DNA from: PALSA-505 sp963762615
GTDB taxonomy: Bacteria > Actinomycetota > Actinomycetes > Streptosporangiales > Streptosporangiaceae
DNA length: 64,000 nt
Assembly (NCBI GenBank): GCA_963762615.1
Contig: CAVXLG010000012.1
Span: 1-64,000 of the forward strand
Reading direction: 5' to 3'
The stretch's first letter is position 1; the number at the start of each line of letters is the position of its first letter. The notes under the pieces are model-generated. The model did no database searches, had not been told where the DNA came from, and was given only the letters and a program-made list of their open reading frames with translations. Positions 25,872 through 34,413 of this stretch are shown in pieces. Position numbers and translations under genes: made by a program.

Positions 25872-27931
25872 GGCCCACCTGGCTGGTCGTCGAGGGACGC
25901 CCGGAAGGTCTCCCGCCACTTCTGCGGCGAGTTGAACTCGGCCGCGGCGGCGCGGTACTCCGCCGCCAGCCGCGACCACTGCCGGCGCAGCCGGGCGTGC
26001 ATGATCACGCTGCGCGACCCGAGCGAGCGGAACAGCTTCGGATCACGCTGGTACCACGCGGTGCCCGTGCCCTCGGCCGTCGACACCAGGGCGCTGTCCA
26101 GCTTGGCCAGCACCCACCACGATGCGTCCTGGTACGGCAGGGCCATCTGCGGCCGCTGCCGTGCGCCCTTGCGGGTTGCCCGGAATTGATGCGCCGTCCC
26201 GGCCGCGGCCTTGGTCAGCAGGTTGAACTTGTTGGTCGGCGTGGTGGAATGCTTCAGCGCGTCCGGGGCCCTCCTGCGCGCCGGGGGGAAGCTCTCCAGG
26301 TCGGCCTCATCGCGCGCATCGACATAGGGCGCGCGCAGTTCCCGCAGCTGCCTCAGCTTGGTCCCGATGTCCCGGTGCAGGTGGTCCGGTCCGGACAGCA
26401 CGTCCTCGAGCGCCAGCAATCTCAGCGCGACCGTCGAGTACTGCATGGACAGCAGGCTCTGCAGCTGCCGCTCCAGGCTCTCCCCGACCAGGCCGCCGCC
26501 GCGGGAGTGCGTGGAGTGCAGCAGCGCGCTGACGACCCGGTTACGCAGGTGGAAGTACGCCTGCCAGTCCCGGGCATCGTCCTTGTCGTCCCAGGGCACC
26601 TGCCACGCGGCCACCCCCGGCAGGGACACGGTCGGGTACCCCTGATCGCGGGTCCGCACCCCGTATTCCGCGTCGTCCCACTTGATGAAGACCGGCAGCG
26701 AGAGGCCTACCTCCTCGATCACCCGCGTCGGGATCAGGCACAGCCACCAGCCGTTGTAATCGGAGTCCGCGCGGCGGTGCAGCCACGGCGTATTCCGCAG
26801 GTTCCGGCGGCCGAAATCGTGCCGGGCCTTCGTGTTCGGCGCCGCGCCCCACCACCACGTGCTGGGCTCGATGCTCTCGGCGAACGCGTGCAGCAGCGAC
26901 CGGTCATACAGGCTGAACATGTGGCCGCCGACGATGGTGGGCCGGCGCGCCAGATCGGCGAAGGTCACGGCGCGCAGGATGCTCTCGGGGTCGATCTTGA
27001 CGTCGTCGTCGCTCAGCAGGACGTAGTCGCTCTGGCCGGCCCGCACCGTCTCATCCATGGACCGCGCGAAGCCGCCGGAGCCGCCGAGATTCCCCTGCTC
27101 GATGACCTGCAGGTGGTCACCGAGCTTCTTGGCCGCGTCGGCGAAGTCCGGGTGGTCGGTCAGCCGGTCCGTTCCCTGGTCAACGACGTAGACCTTGTCC
27201 AGCAGCTCATGCACCTCGGTCGCTTCACTGAGGGTGCGCAGCTTGTCGAGCATGTAGCCGGGCCGGTTGAACGTGGTGATGCCGATGCTGACCCGGCCGG
27301 CCGGGGCTGCCGCGGCCGGCGCCAGCCAGTCCGCCTCGATCAGCGTCATCCCGCGCGGGCCGGCCACGATATCGAACCAGTACCAGCCGCCGTCGATGAA
27401 CGGGGCCAGCGGCAGGGCGCGCTCGATCGTCTCCGGCTCGTCGGACGTGATGCTGATCGTCTCGACCGGATAGCTGAAGCCCTTGGCCGTGGAGCGGTAC
27501 AGGATGACCTTCGACTCGCCTGCCAGGCGAATCCGCAGCGTCACCGATGTGACCGTGGTCCAGCGGCGCCAGTAGCTGGCCGGGAACGCGTTGAAGTAAG
27601 TGGCGAACGAGACCCGGCGCCCCTCGCTGATCACCGCGCTGCGCCGCGGCCCGACTTCCTCGGCCAGCTGAGCGGGTATGTCGGCGCCGAAGCGGATGCT
27701 CGACTGCACCTCACCGACCGCCGCATTAGCGACCGGGACGCTGGGAGCGGCCGCCTTGCTCCCGGTCAGCGCCTCGGTAGCCAGTTCCGCGGCGAGCTCG
27801 GCGGCGCCGCGTTCGGAATTGGTCTCGACGTAGAGCGGGACCACGTCGAGGTCCTCGCCGGGGAACACGACCCGCTGCAGGACCCGCATGCCGAGGCCGT
27901 CGGGGCTGGTCACGGTGCTAGTCACGGTCAC
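25868..27931 (-). CDS. glfT2: GlfT2-like galactofuranosyltransferase
   Basis: 687 aa. The N-terminal beta-sandwich (MRVLQRVVFPGEDLDVVPLY) and the GT-A domain match mycobacterial GlfT2: ITTFNRPGYMLDKL, SDDDVKIDPES (DDD 308-310) and IKWDDAEYGVRT (WDD 418-420). GlfT2 polymerises alternating beta-1,5 and beta-1,6 galactofuranose from UDP-Galf on a lipid-linked acceptor at the inner face of the membrane. It starts 14 bases inside the end of glf (GTG 27931; GTG 27925 also possible) and its stop overlaps the next gene. The glf-glfT2 order is as in mycobacteria, though no mycolic-acid genes are seen. Confidence 0.92.
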   Translation of the reverse strand: MTVTSTVTSPDGLGMRVLQRVVFPGEDLDVVPLYVETNSERGAAELAAELATEALTGSKAAAPSVPVANAAVGEVQSSIRFGADIPAQLAEEVGPRRSAVISEGRRVSFATYFNAFPASYWRRWTTVTSVTLRIRLAGESKVILYRSTAKGFSYPVETISITSDEPETIERALPLAPFIDGGWYWFDIVAGPRGMTLIEADWLAPAAAAPAGRVSIGITTFNRPGYMLDKLRTLSEATEVHELLDKVYVVDQGTDRLTDHPDFADAAKKLGDHLQVIEQGNLGGSGGFARSMDETVRAGQSDYVLLSDDDVKIDPESILRAVTFADLARRPTIVGGHMFSLYDRSLLHAFAESIEPSTWWWGAAPNTKARHDFGRRNLRNTPWLHRRADSDYNGWWLCLIPTRVIEEVGLSLPVFIKWDDAEYGVRTRDQGYPTVSLPGVAAWQVPWDDKDDARDWQAYFHLRNRVVSALLHSTHSRGGGLVGESLERQLQSLLSMQYSTVALRLLALEDVLSGPDHLHRDIGTKLRQLRELRAPYVDARDEADLESFPPARRRAPDALKHSTTPTNKFNLLTKAAAGTAHQFRATRKGARQRPQMALPYQDASWWVLAKLDSALVSTAEGTGTAWYQRDPKLFRSLGSRSVIMHARLRRQWSRLAAEYRAAAAEFNSPQKWRETFRASLDDQPGGP

Positions 27932-29096
27932 CGCCCCGGGCGGCCAGCGGCGCGCCCTCGGCGAAGAAGGGACGCAGCCGGTTCTCGTACATGCTCAGGG
28001 CCGATCCGATCGCCATGTGCATGTCGAGGTACTTGTAGGTGCCCAGGCGGCCGCCGAACAGCACGCCGGGCTCCCGGTCCGCCATTTCCCGGTAGGCCAG
28101 CAGCCGCGACCGGTCCTCGGCCCGGTTGATCGGGTAGTACGGCTCATCGCCGCGGTCGGCAAAACGCGAGTACTCCCGCATGATCACTGTCTTGTCCTTC
28201 GGGTACCAGGCACGCTCGGGATGGAAGTGCCGGAACTCATGGATACGGGTGAACGGGACATCCTCGTCCGCGTAGTTCATGACGGGAGTCCCCTGGAAGT
28301 CTCCGGTGCCGAGTACCTCCACGTCGAAGTCTAGAGTGCGCCAGCCCAGGTCGCCCGCGGAGTAGCCGAAGTACGCGTCGAGCGGGCCGGTGTACACGAC
28401 CGGCACGTTCCCCAGCAGGCCGGACCGCAGGCTGGCGAAGTCGGTGCCCAGCCGCACCTCGATGTTCGGGTGATCGATCATGCGCTCCAGCCAGGCGGTG
28501 TAGCCGTCAACCGGCAGCCCCTCGTAGGTGTCGCTGAAATAGCGGTTGTCGAAGGTGTAGCGCACCGGCAGCCGGGTGATGATCTCCGCGGGGAGGTCGG
28601 CCGGGTCGGTCTGCCATTGCTTGAAGGTGTACCCGCGGATGAACGCCTCGTAGAGCGGCCGGCCGACCAGCGACACGGCGCGCTGCTCGAGGTTGACCGC
28701 GCGCGCCGGCTGCACCTCGGCGGCCTGCTCGGCCACCAGCGCCCGCGCTTCGTCCGGGGACATCACGGTGCCGAAGTACTCGCAGATGGTGGCCAGGTTG
28801 ATCGGCAGCGGGTACACCCGGCCCTTGTAGACCGAGAACACCCGGTGCTGGTAGCCGGTGAAGGCCGTGTACCGGCCGGCGTACTCCCAGACGCGAGCGT
28901 TCGAGGTGTGGAACAGGTGCGCGCCGTAGCGATGGACCTCGATGCCCGTCTCCGGCTCGGGCTCACTGTAGGCGTTCCCGCCGATGTGCTCGCGGCGGTC
29001 GATGACGAGCACGCGCAGGCCCAGGTCACGGGTGCACCGCTCGGCTATGGTCAGCCCGAAGAAACCGGATCCGACGATGGCGAGGTCGATGTTCAC
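27918..29096 (-). CDS. glf: UDP-galactopyranose mutase
   Basis: 392 aa. The FAD-binding N-terminus (IDLAIVGSGFFGLTIAERCT), the motif HRYGAHLFHTSNARVW, YPLPINLATI, FKQWQTDPADLP and the C-terminal GRLGTYKYLDMHMAIGSAL are those of Glf, which converts UDP-galactopyranose to UDP-galactofuranose with reduced FAD. GTG 29096 overlaps the upstream GT2 stop by four bases (GTGA), so the genes are co-translated. It supplies the donor for the GlfT1- and GlfT2-like enzymes nearby. Confidence 0.95.
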   Translation of the reverse strand: MNIDLAIVGSGFFGLTIAERCTRDLGLRVLVIDRREHIGGNAYSEPEPETGIEVHRYGAHLFHTSNARVWEYAGRYTAFTGYQHRVFSVYKGRVYPLPINLATICEYFGTVMSPDEARALVAEQAAEVQPARAVNLEQRAVSLVGRPLYEAFIRGYTFKQWQTDPADLPAEIITRLPVRYTFDNRYFSDTYEGLPVDGYTAWLERMIDHPNIEVRLGTDFASLRSGLLGNVPVVYTGPLDAYFGYSAGDLGWRTLDFDVEVLGTGDFQGTPVMNYADEDVPFTRIHEFRHFHPERAWYPKDKTVIMREYSRFADRGDEPYYPINRAEDRSRLLAYREMADREPGVLFGGRLGTYKYLDMHMAIGSALSMYENRLRPFFAEGAPLAARGGDRD

Positions 29097-30037
29097 TCGG
29101 TCACCGCCGACGGCGGCTCCGGCCTGGATCCGGCCCCGGACAGTTCCTGGCCGTCCCGCGGCGGGCCGGCCTGCTGCCCCGGCTGCCCCGGCGGCGCCGG
29201 GGCCGGCCCGAGGTGCTCGGTGTAGCGCGCGACGGCCGGGCGGTACACCGCGCGGCGGCACCACCAGGGGACCAGCCGGTAGCCCCCGCGGACTGTCACG
29301 TTGCGCACGTACTGAGCCCGTGAAGTGAACCCGCGCCGCCGGAACTCGCGCTGCAGCCGCAGCTCGGAGCGCAGCAGCCCGGTGCCGCCCCGCCGCTTGA
29401 AGGAGGTGGCGCCGACCCGGTAGAAGACCAGCGGCTCGGGCACGTTGACCGCGCGCGCGCCGTTGGCCAGCATCCGGGCGAAGAGCGCGTAATCCTCCAT
29501 CAGCGGCAGGTCGCCGTACCCGCCGGCGGCCAGAACGGCGCTCCGCCGGTAGACCACGGTCGGGTGGTTGAACGGGTCGTGCATCCGCGCGTAGCGCTGT
29601 ATCTGCTGGTAGCCGGTGGGCGGGACGCGCTGGCCGACGACATGATCGGTGTCGGTCACGAATTCGAGCAGCCCTGATCCGACGATGTCGGCGTCGCGGA
29701 TGAGCGGAAGCTGCACCGCGAAGCGGTGCGGCATGGCCACGTCGTCGGCATCCATCCGCGCGATCACGTCGAACCGGCTCGCTGCCATCCCGCGGTCGAG
29801 CGCGGGCCCGAGGCCGCGATTGCGCGGCAGCAGGACGAACGTCACCGGCACCCGGCTGGCGGCCTTGAGCTCCTCCAGGCACCCGGCGAGTTCGTCCCGG
29901 ACCGGGCCGTCGCGAACGATCACCACCTGGTCCGGCGGCACGGTCTGCTCGTCAACCGCGCTGCGGAACGCCCGCCGCAGGTAATCGGGCCGGTCGCCGT
30001 CGTACACCGGTACCAGGAGGCTGAAGGGCTCATGCAT
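29093..30037 (-). CDS. GT2-family glycosyltransferase (AmsE-like)
   Basis: 314 aa. A GT-A domain with FSLLVPVYDGDRPDYLRRAF, QVVIVRDGPV, LPRNRGLGPALDRGM and the metal-binding DADD (IARMDADDVAMPHR), then EDYALFARMLANGARAVN. The closest pattern is amylovoran-type AmsE enzymes, which add a sugar to exopolysaccharide repeat units. The C-terminus is a proline/glutamine-rich tail of about 30 residues. ATG 30037 is the first start of a protein-like sequence. It is the first gene of the leftward operon GT2-glf-glfT2-GT39. Confidence 0.88.
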   Translation of the reverse strand: MHEPFSLLVPVYDGDRPDYLRRAFRSAVDEQTVPPDQVVIVRDGPVRDELAGCLEELKAASRVPVTFVLLPRNRGLGPALDRGMAASRFDVIARMDADDVAMPHRFAVQLPLIRDADIVGSGLLEFVTDTDHVVGQRVPPTGYQQIQRYARMHDPFNHPTVVYRRSAVLAAGGYGDLPLMEDYALFARMLANGARAVNVPEPLVFYRVGATSFKRRGGTGLLRSELRLQREFRRRGFTSRAQYVRNVTVRGGYRLVPWWCRRAVYRPAVARYTEHLGPAPAPPGQPGQQAGPPRDGQELSGAGSRPEPPSAVTE

Positions 30038-30254
30038 ATGCAGAACCCGCCTTCCATCGGGGACAAAGATGCGCGCGGCGACACAGAGACTATTGGATAA
30101 GCGCTGCTCCACACAGCTTAGAACGCGCTTTGCGTGCCGTTGCCGTCTGCGGCACGCCGTCGCCCGCAGCTGGTCTACCCTGGCACCGAGCACGATCACC
30201 CGTGACCGCGAGGAGTCCCCGGATGGCACGTACGCCGCCGCCGAGGCCGGCGTC

Positions 30255-31517
30255 ATGACCGGTCCCGCCGCAGGCCGGCCCGGCGACCGGGCGCGGCCGA
30301 AGGTGTTCCTGCACATCGGCGAGCCCAAGACGGGCACCACGTTCCTGCAGCAGGTGATGTGGGGCAACCGCGCCGGGCTGGCGGTGCAGGGCGTCGCGCT
30401 GCCCGGCCACCACGCTCAGGACCACTACCGGGCCAGCCAGGACCTGCGCGGCCTGCAGATGCTGGCGTCCGACCCGGCGGGATCGTGGGCCGGCGAGTGG
30501 GAGATTCTCGCCCGTCAGGCGAGGCAGGCGCCGAAGGCCGCCGTCATCTCGCACGAGCTGTTCTGCGCCGCCGACGCCGAGCACGCCGAGCGTGCCGTCA
30601 GGTCGCTGCAGCCGGCCGACGTGCACGTCATCCTCACCGTGCGGGACATGGCCACGCTATTGCCCGCCGAGTGGCAGGAGTCGGTGAAGCACCGCAGCGG
30701 CCGCGGCTGGGAAGACTGGCTCGGCGACGTGATCGACCGGGAGTCGCCGGACCCGGGCCGGCGCCGGTGGTGGTTCTGGCGCGTGCACGACACGCTGGCC
30801 ATCCTCGACATCTGGTCGCGGCACGTGCCGGCCGAGCGGGTACACGTGATCACGACCCCGCCGCGGGGATCGTCCGGCGGGCTGCTGTGGGAGCGATTCG
30901 CGTCGCTGCTGGGCGTCAACCCCGCGCGCGCCGACCTGTCCCTCGCCCGGGCGAATGCCTCGCTCGCGACGCCCGAGATCGAGTTCCTGCGGCGGCTGAA
31001 CCTGGCGCTGCCCCGGGAGGTGCCCGACTGGTTCTACATGTGGCGGGTCAAGGAGGCGGTCGCGCACCGGGATGAGGCCGCGCCGCCGCCCGGCGGGCGG
31101 CTGGTCCTGCCCGCCGACCGGGATGCCTGGGCCAAGGAGCAGGCGGAGGCCCTCATCGCCGCGCTGGCCGACTCCGGATACGATCTCGTCGGCGATCTCG
31201 ACGAGCTCCGGCCCCGGCCGGCCGGCGGGCCGGGCGTGGATCCGGCCGGCCAGCGGGCCGAGGACGTGCTCGATGCCGCGGTGCAGGGCGCGGCGGCGAT
31301 GGTGGTCAGCCAGTACTACGAGGAGTTCCCCGAGGCCAAGCCGCCGGACGGCGCGGAGCCGGGCGGGCTGGTCGGCCGGCTGGAGCTGGGTTTCGGCTCC
31401 CGGCCGCGGCTCAAGCGGCTGGTCCGCGAGCTGAGCAGCAGGTCTGCGGCCGTGCGCGGGCTGCGCGTGCTGGCCTGGCGGGAACTCGAGCGGGCCCGGG
31501 CCAGGAGGCGTGCCTAG
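30255..31517 (+). CDS. Sulfotransferase-like protein
   Basis: 420 aa, soluble. The 5'-phosphosulfate loop is clear: FLHIGEPKTGTTFLQ (residues 18-32). Further matches are HVILTVRDMATLLPAEWQES, where the 3'-phosphate binding arginine is expected, and WARDI-like WSRHVPAERVHVITT. Members transfer sulfate from PAPS to carbohydrates or other acceptors. The C-terminal 100 residues form charged helices. It is divergent from the GT2 operon and one base before the GlfT1-like gene, which suggests that the galactan or its linker could be sulfated; this is inference. Confidence 0.75.
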   Translation: MTGPAAGRPGDRARPKVFLHIGEPKTGTTFLQQVMWGNRAGLAVQGVALPGHHAQDHYRASQDLRGLQMLASDPAGSWAGEWEILARQARQAPKAAVISHELFCAADAEHAERAVRSLQPADVHVILTVRDMATLLPAEWQESVKHRSGRGWEDWLGDVIDRESPDPGRRRWWFWRVHDTLAILDIWSRHVPAERVHVITTPPRGSSGGLLWERFASLLGVNPARADLSLARANASLATPEIEFLRRLNLALPREVPDWFYMWRVKEAVAHRDEAAPPPGGRLVLPADRDAWAKEQAEALIAALADSGYDLVGDLDELRPRPAGGPGVDPAGQRAEDVLDAAVQGAAAMVVSQYYEEFPEAKPPDGAEPGGLVGRLELGFGSRPRLKRLVRELSSRSAAVRGLRVLAWRELERARARRRA

Positions 31518-31518
31518 C

Positions 31519-32532
31519 ATGCCCGAAGCCGGCGGCCGGCCCGCGGCCCGGCCCCGTCCGTCCCGGGTGATCGCCGTCGTGGTCACCTATAACCGGCGGC
31601 AGCTGCTGCTGGAGGCGCTGGCCGCGGTGCGCGCGCAGAGCCGCGCCCCGGACGCCGTGATCGTGGTCGATAACGCCTCGACCGACCAGACCGCCGCGGC
31701 GGTGCGGGCGCAGTTTCCCTCGGTGCAGCTGGCCGAGCTGGCGCGCAACACCGGCGGCGCGGGCGGGTTCGCCTACGGGATGGCGCTGGCCCTGGCCGGC
31801 GCCGCGGATCTGATCTGGCTGATGGACGACGACACGGTGCCCGAGCCGGACGCGCTGCGGGCCCTGCTGCGCGCCCGGGACTGCAGCCCGGCCCGGCCGC
31901 CCGCGCTGATCGCCAGCAGCGTGCTGTGGACCGACGGGCGCGGGCACCCGATGAACACCCCGCGGACCAAGCCGCTGGCCACCAGGGCCGAGCGGGCCGC
32001 CGCCGCGGCCGCCGGGTGCCTGCCGATCCGGTCCGCGTCGTTCGTGTCGATCCTCGTCGATGCCGATGAGTGCCGCCGCCGCGGCCTGCCCCAGGCGGAC
32101 TACTTCCTGTGGAACGACGACTTCGAGTTCACCACCCGGCTGCTGCGCGGCAACACCGGCTGGCTGTGCCCGGCGAGCGTGGTCGTGCACAAGACGCAGA
32201 CGTTCGGCTCGATCAACATCGACCCCGGCCCGCGCTTCTTCTACGAGGTGCGGAACAAGATCTGGATGCTCAAGTCCGGCTCGTCCCTCGGCCCGGTAGA
32301 AAGCGTCCTGTACGGCGGGTCGACGCTGCGCCGCTGGGCCCGCACGTTCACGAGCTCACACGACCGGCGCACGCTCTGGTCGTCACTGGTCAGCGGCGTC
32401 GCCGCCGGGGTGCGGACCAGACCGCGACCCACCGGGGAGGTGCTGGCCGAGATCGGCCAGCCGGTGCCGGGCCGAGAAGACGGCGCAGCCGCCCAGCACG
32501 CCGGCCGGCACGAGGGTGATCACGGCGGGTAG
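31519..32532 (+). CDS. glfT1: GlfT1-like galactofuranosyltransferase
   Basis: 337 aa. A GT-A domain with IAVVVTYNRRQLLLEALAAV, VIVVDNASTDQT, NTGGAGGFAYGM, the DDD at 103-105 (WLMDDDTVPEP) and YFLWNDDFEF, then FYEVRNKIWML. GlfT1 adds the first two galactofuranose residues to the decaprenyl-linked GlcNAc-rhamnose primer. Family members end near RPTGEVLAEIG; here about 24 extra residues run into the 3' end of the convergent membrane transferase gene, so the original stop was probably lost. It lies one base after the sulfotransferase-like gene. Confidence 0.88.
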   Translation: MPEAGGRPAARPRPSRVIAVVVTYNRRQLLLEALAAVRAQSRAPDAVIVVDNASTDQTAAAVRAQFPSVQLAELARNTGGAGGFAYGMALALAGAADLIWLMDDDTVPEPDALRALLRARDCSPARPPALIASSVLWTDGRGHPMNTPRTKPLATRAERAAAAAAGCLPIRSASFVSILVDADECRRRGLPQADYFLWNDDFEFTTRLLRGNTGWLCPASVVVHKTQTFGSINIDPGPRFFYEVRNKIWMLKSGSSLGPVESVLYGGSTLRRWARTFTSSHDRRTLWSSLVSGVAAGVRTRPRPTGEVLAEIGQPVPGREDGAAAQHAGRHEGDHGG

Positions 32533-34113
32533 CTGGTAGCGCCAGGAGAACTCGTAGACGTCCGGCAGCAGCAGCGTCACCGCGGCCGTGCCGGTAAACA
32601 GCAGGCAGGCCAGCGCGAGCTGGCGGCTGCGGGCGTCCCCGCCGCGGCGCGCCAGGGCCAGCAGCGAGCCGGCCAGGGCGGCCAGGGCGGCCAGGGCCAG
32701 CAGCGGGCCCGGGGTGTAGCCGCCGTTCAGCTGGTAGGAACGCAGGAACGCGGCCAGCGGCCGGCTGACCCGCGCCGTGCCGCCGTAGGACGGATTCAGC
32801 GGGTGACCGTGAAAGTACCCGAACGCCTGCCGCTGCACGCCGACGACGATGCGGCCGCCGTCGCGGAGCAGCAGGCCGCTGACCGGGGCCACCTTCTTCT
32901 GGAGCGTTCGCTGCTCGACCAGGCAGGCCTGCGCGCTGAGCTGCCCCGCCGGGCAGATGCTGACCCACGGCGGGTAGGTCGGGTAGCCGGCCTGGAACTG
33001 CCAGCGCGAGATGGGCGTCACCCACCGGGTCGGCTGCCGGGTCAGCGCGAACAGGCGGAGCGAGTCGGCGAGGATCGAGACCGCCACCCGCTGCGGCTGC
33101 TGGTGCTCGACGGCGGCGCTCAGCTCGGCGATCAGCGCGTTACGTTCCTGCGGCGTCGCGGTCGCGGTCGCGGTGTACAGCGGTGACTGGCCGGAATGCT
33201 CCAGCCCGTCGGGGCCGAGCGACTGCTGCTCGGCCGGCGTCGGGCACAGCGGCCGGACCCGGGCGGGCAGCTTCAGCGTCGCGCAGTCGGCCGCGGCCGC
33301 CAGCCGCCCGGTGAGGCTCTGCCCGCGCGCCAGCCAGAAATGCCCGTTCCGGACGTAGGACAGGCCGCTGTACAAGAGGATCGGCAGCGCGAAGGCGACG
33401 ATCAGCGCGACGGACATGCGCAGGATCCGGCGCCAGCCGCCGCCCGCCGCCAGCAGGTAGACCACCGCGGGCAGCACCAGGAACTCGCCCAGTTGCTTGA
33501 CCGTCGCCGAGGATCCGAGGATCAATCCCGCGGCGACCGCGACGGGCACGGTGGCGTCAGGCCGCCAGAGCAGCACGGCCAGCCCGGCCACGATCATCGC
33601 CTCGAACCAGACGTCGGGCATGATCATCTGTTCCATCTGCAGCTGGTAGGCATCCAGCAGCAGCGGCGCGACGGCCACCGCCGAGAGCCACGCCGGCACC
33701 CCCCGCCGCAGCAGCACGACGTACACGGCCACGGCCATGGCCAGGCCGAGCAGATGCTGGATCGCGGCGACGGTGCCCAGGTCGCCGGCCAGCAGGATGA
33801 TCTTCAGCACCAACCGGTAGCCGAGCGGGTCGGAACCGGGCGACGCGCCGTACAGGTACTTGAGCGTATCGACGTAGAGCAGCGCGGGCCGGTAACCGAC
33901 CTGGGCCAGCACCCGCAGCACGAGCCCGGCCGCGAGCAGCGCCGATACCAGCCAGTGCCGCCTGAGCAGCGTGACGGCCTGCGCGCGCCGGGTCCGCCAC
34001 CGCCGGCCCGATGCCGGGCCCGGCCGGGTCGGCGGCACGCGCCCGCGCGAGGCGGACCCCTCGCCGGCCCGCGTGGCGACAGGCGGCTCGGTCGCGTCGT
34101 CGAAGGAGGTCAA
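32383..34113 (-). CDS. Multi-spanning GT-C-type membrane transferase
   Basis: 576 aa with about ten membrane helices and an extracytoplasmic loop at residues 280-420 with many cysteines (ADCATLKLPARVRPLCP, VSICPAG, AQACLVEQRTL). The N-terminal motif GYRPALLYVDTLKYLYGAS has an aspartate in the first loop, as in polyprenyl-phosphate-sugar transferases, but no close family is clear. It overlaps the 3' end of the convergent GlfT1-like gene by 150 bases and is divergent from the Tat-exported protein. It may decorate the surface polysaccharide. Confidence 0.75.
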   Translation of the reverse strand: MTSFDDATEPPVATRAGEGSASRGRVPPTRPGPASGRRWRTRRAQAVTLLRRHWLVSALLAAGLVLRVLAQVGYRPALLYVDTLKYLYGASPGSDPLGYRLVLKIILLAGDLGTVAAIQHLLGLAMAVAVYVVLLRRGVPAWLSAVAVAPLLLDAYQLQMEQMIMPDVWFEAMIVAGLAVLLWRPDATVPVAVAAGLILGSSATVKQLGEFLVLPAVVYLLAAGGGWRRILRMSVALIVAFALPILLYSGLSYVRNGHFWLARGQSLTGRLAAAADCATLKLPARVRPLCPTPAEQQSLGPDGLEHSGQSPLYTATATATPQERNALIAELSAAVEHQQPQRVAVSILADSLRLFALTRQPTRWVTPISRWQFQAGYPTYPPWVSICPAGQLSAQACLVEQRTLQKKVAPVSGLLLRDGGRIVVGVQRQAFGYFHGHPLNPSYGGTARVSRPLAAFLRSYQLNGGYTPGPLLALAALAALAGSLLALARRGGDARSRQLALACLLFTGTAAVTLLLPDVYEFSWRYQLPAVITLVPAGVLGGCAVFSARHRLADLGQHLPGGSRSGPHPGGDAADQ

Positions 34114-34413
34114 GCCGATGCCGGTGCGTAGGCGTCAGCAGCGGATCGCGCCGAGCGGCGGTGCGCCGGGCGCCGGGGCGCGCAGAACAGCATGGAGGAC
34201 TCCCTGGAGAGCAGGCGACGGGTCAGTCGCCATCTTCGCCTGCCCGGTCGCATCGGAAGCAGATTATTCCACTATGCGGCAGGTCACCGCAGCAGGTCGC
34301 AGGCCCGGCGCATCCCTGACGGGCGGAAACCGAAGTCCAAGGTCATGGCGCGCCCGCGTAAAACCGGGCGCCGCTGCCATTGTCATGCCGCGTTCCGTGC
34401 CATCCTGTTTACC
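34114..34413. other. Divergent promoter region
   Basis: About 300 bases between the leftward membrane transferase and the rightward Tat-exported protein. TTATTCCACTATGC at 34263-34276 is the most AT-rich part and could contain a -10 element. No other gene is visible. Confidence 0.4.

Noticed and set aside
25997..28129. 710-codon rightward frame
   Set aside because: It is opposite to glfT2 and glf, whose identities are certain.
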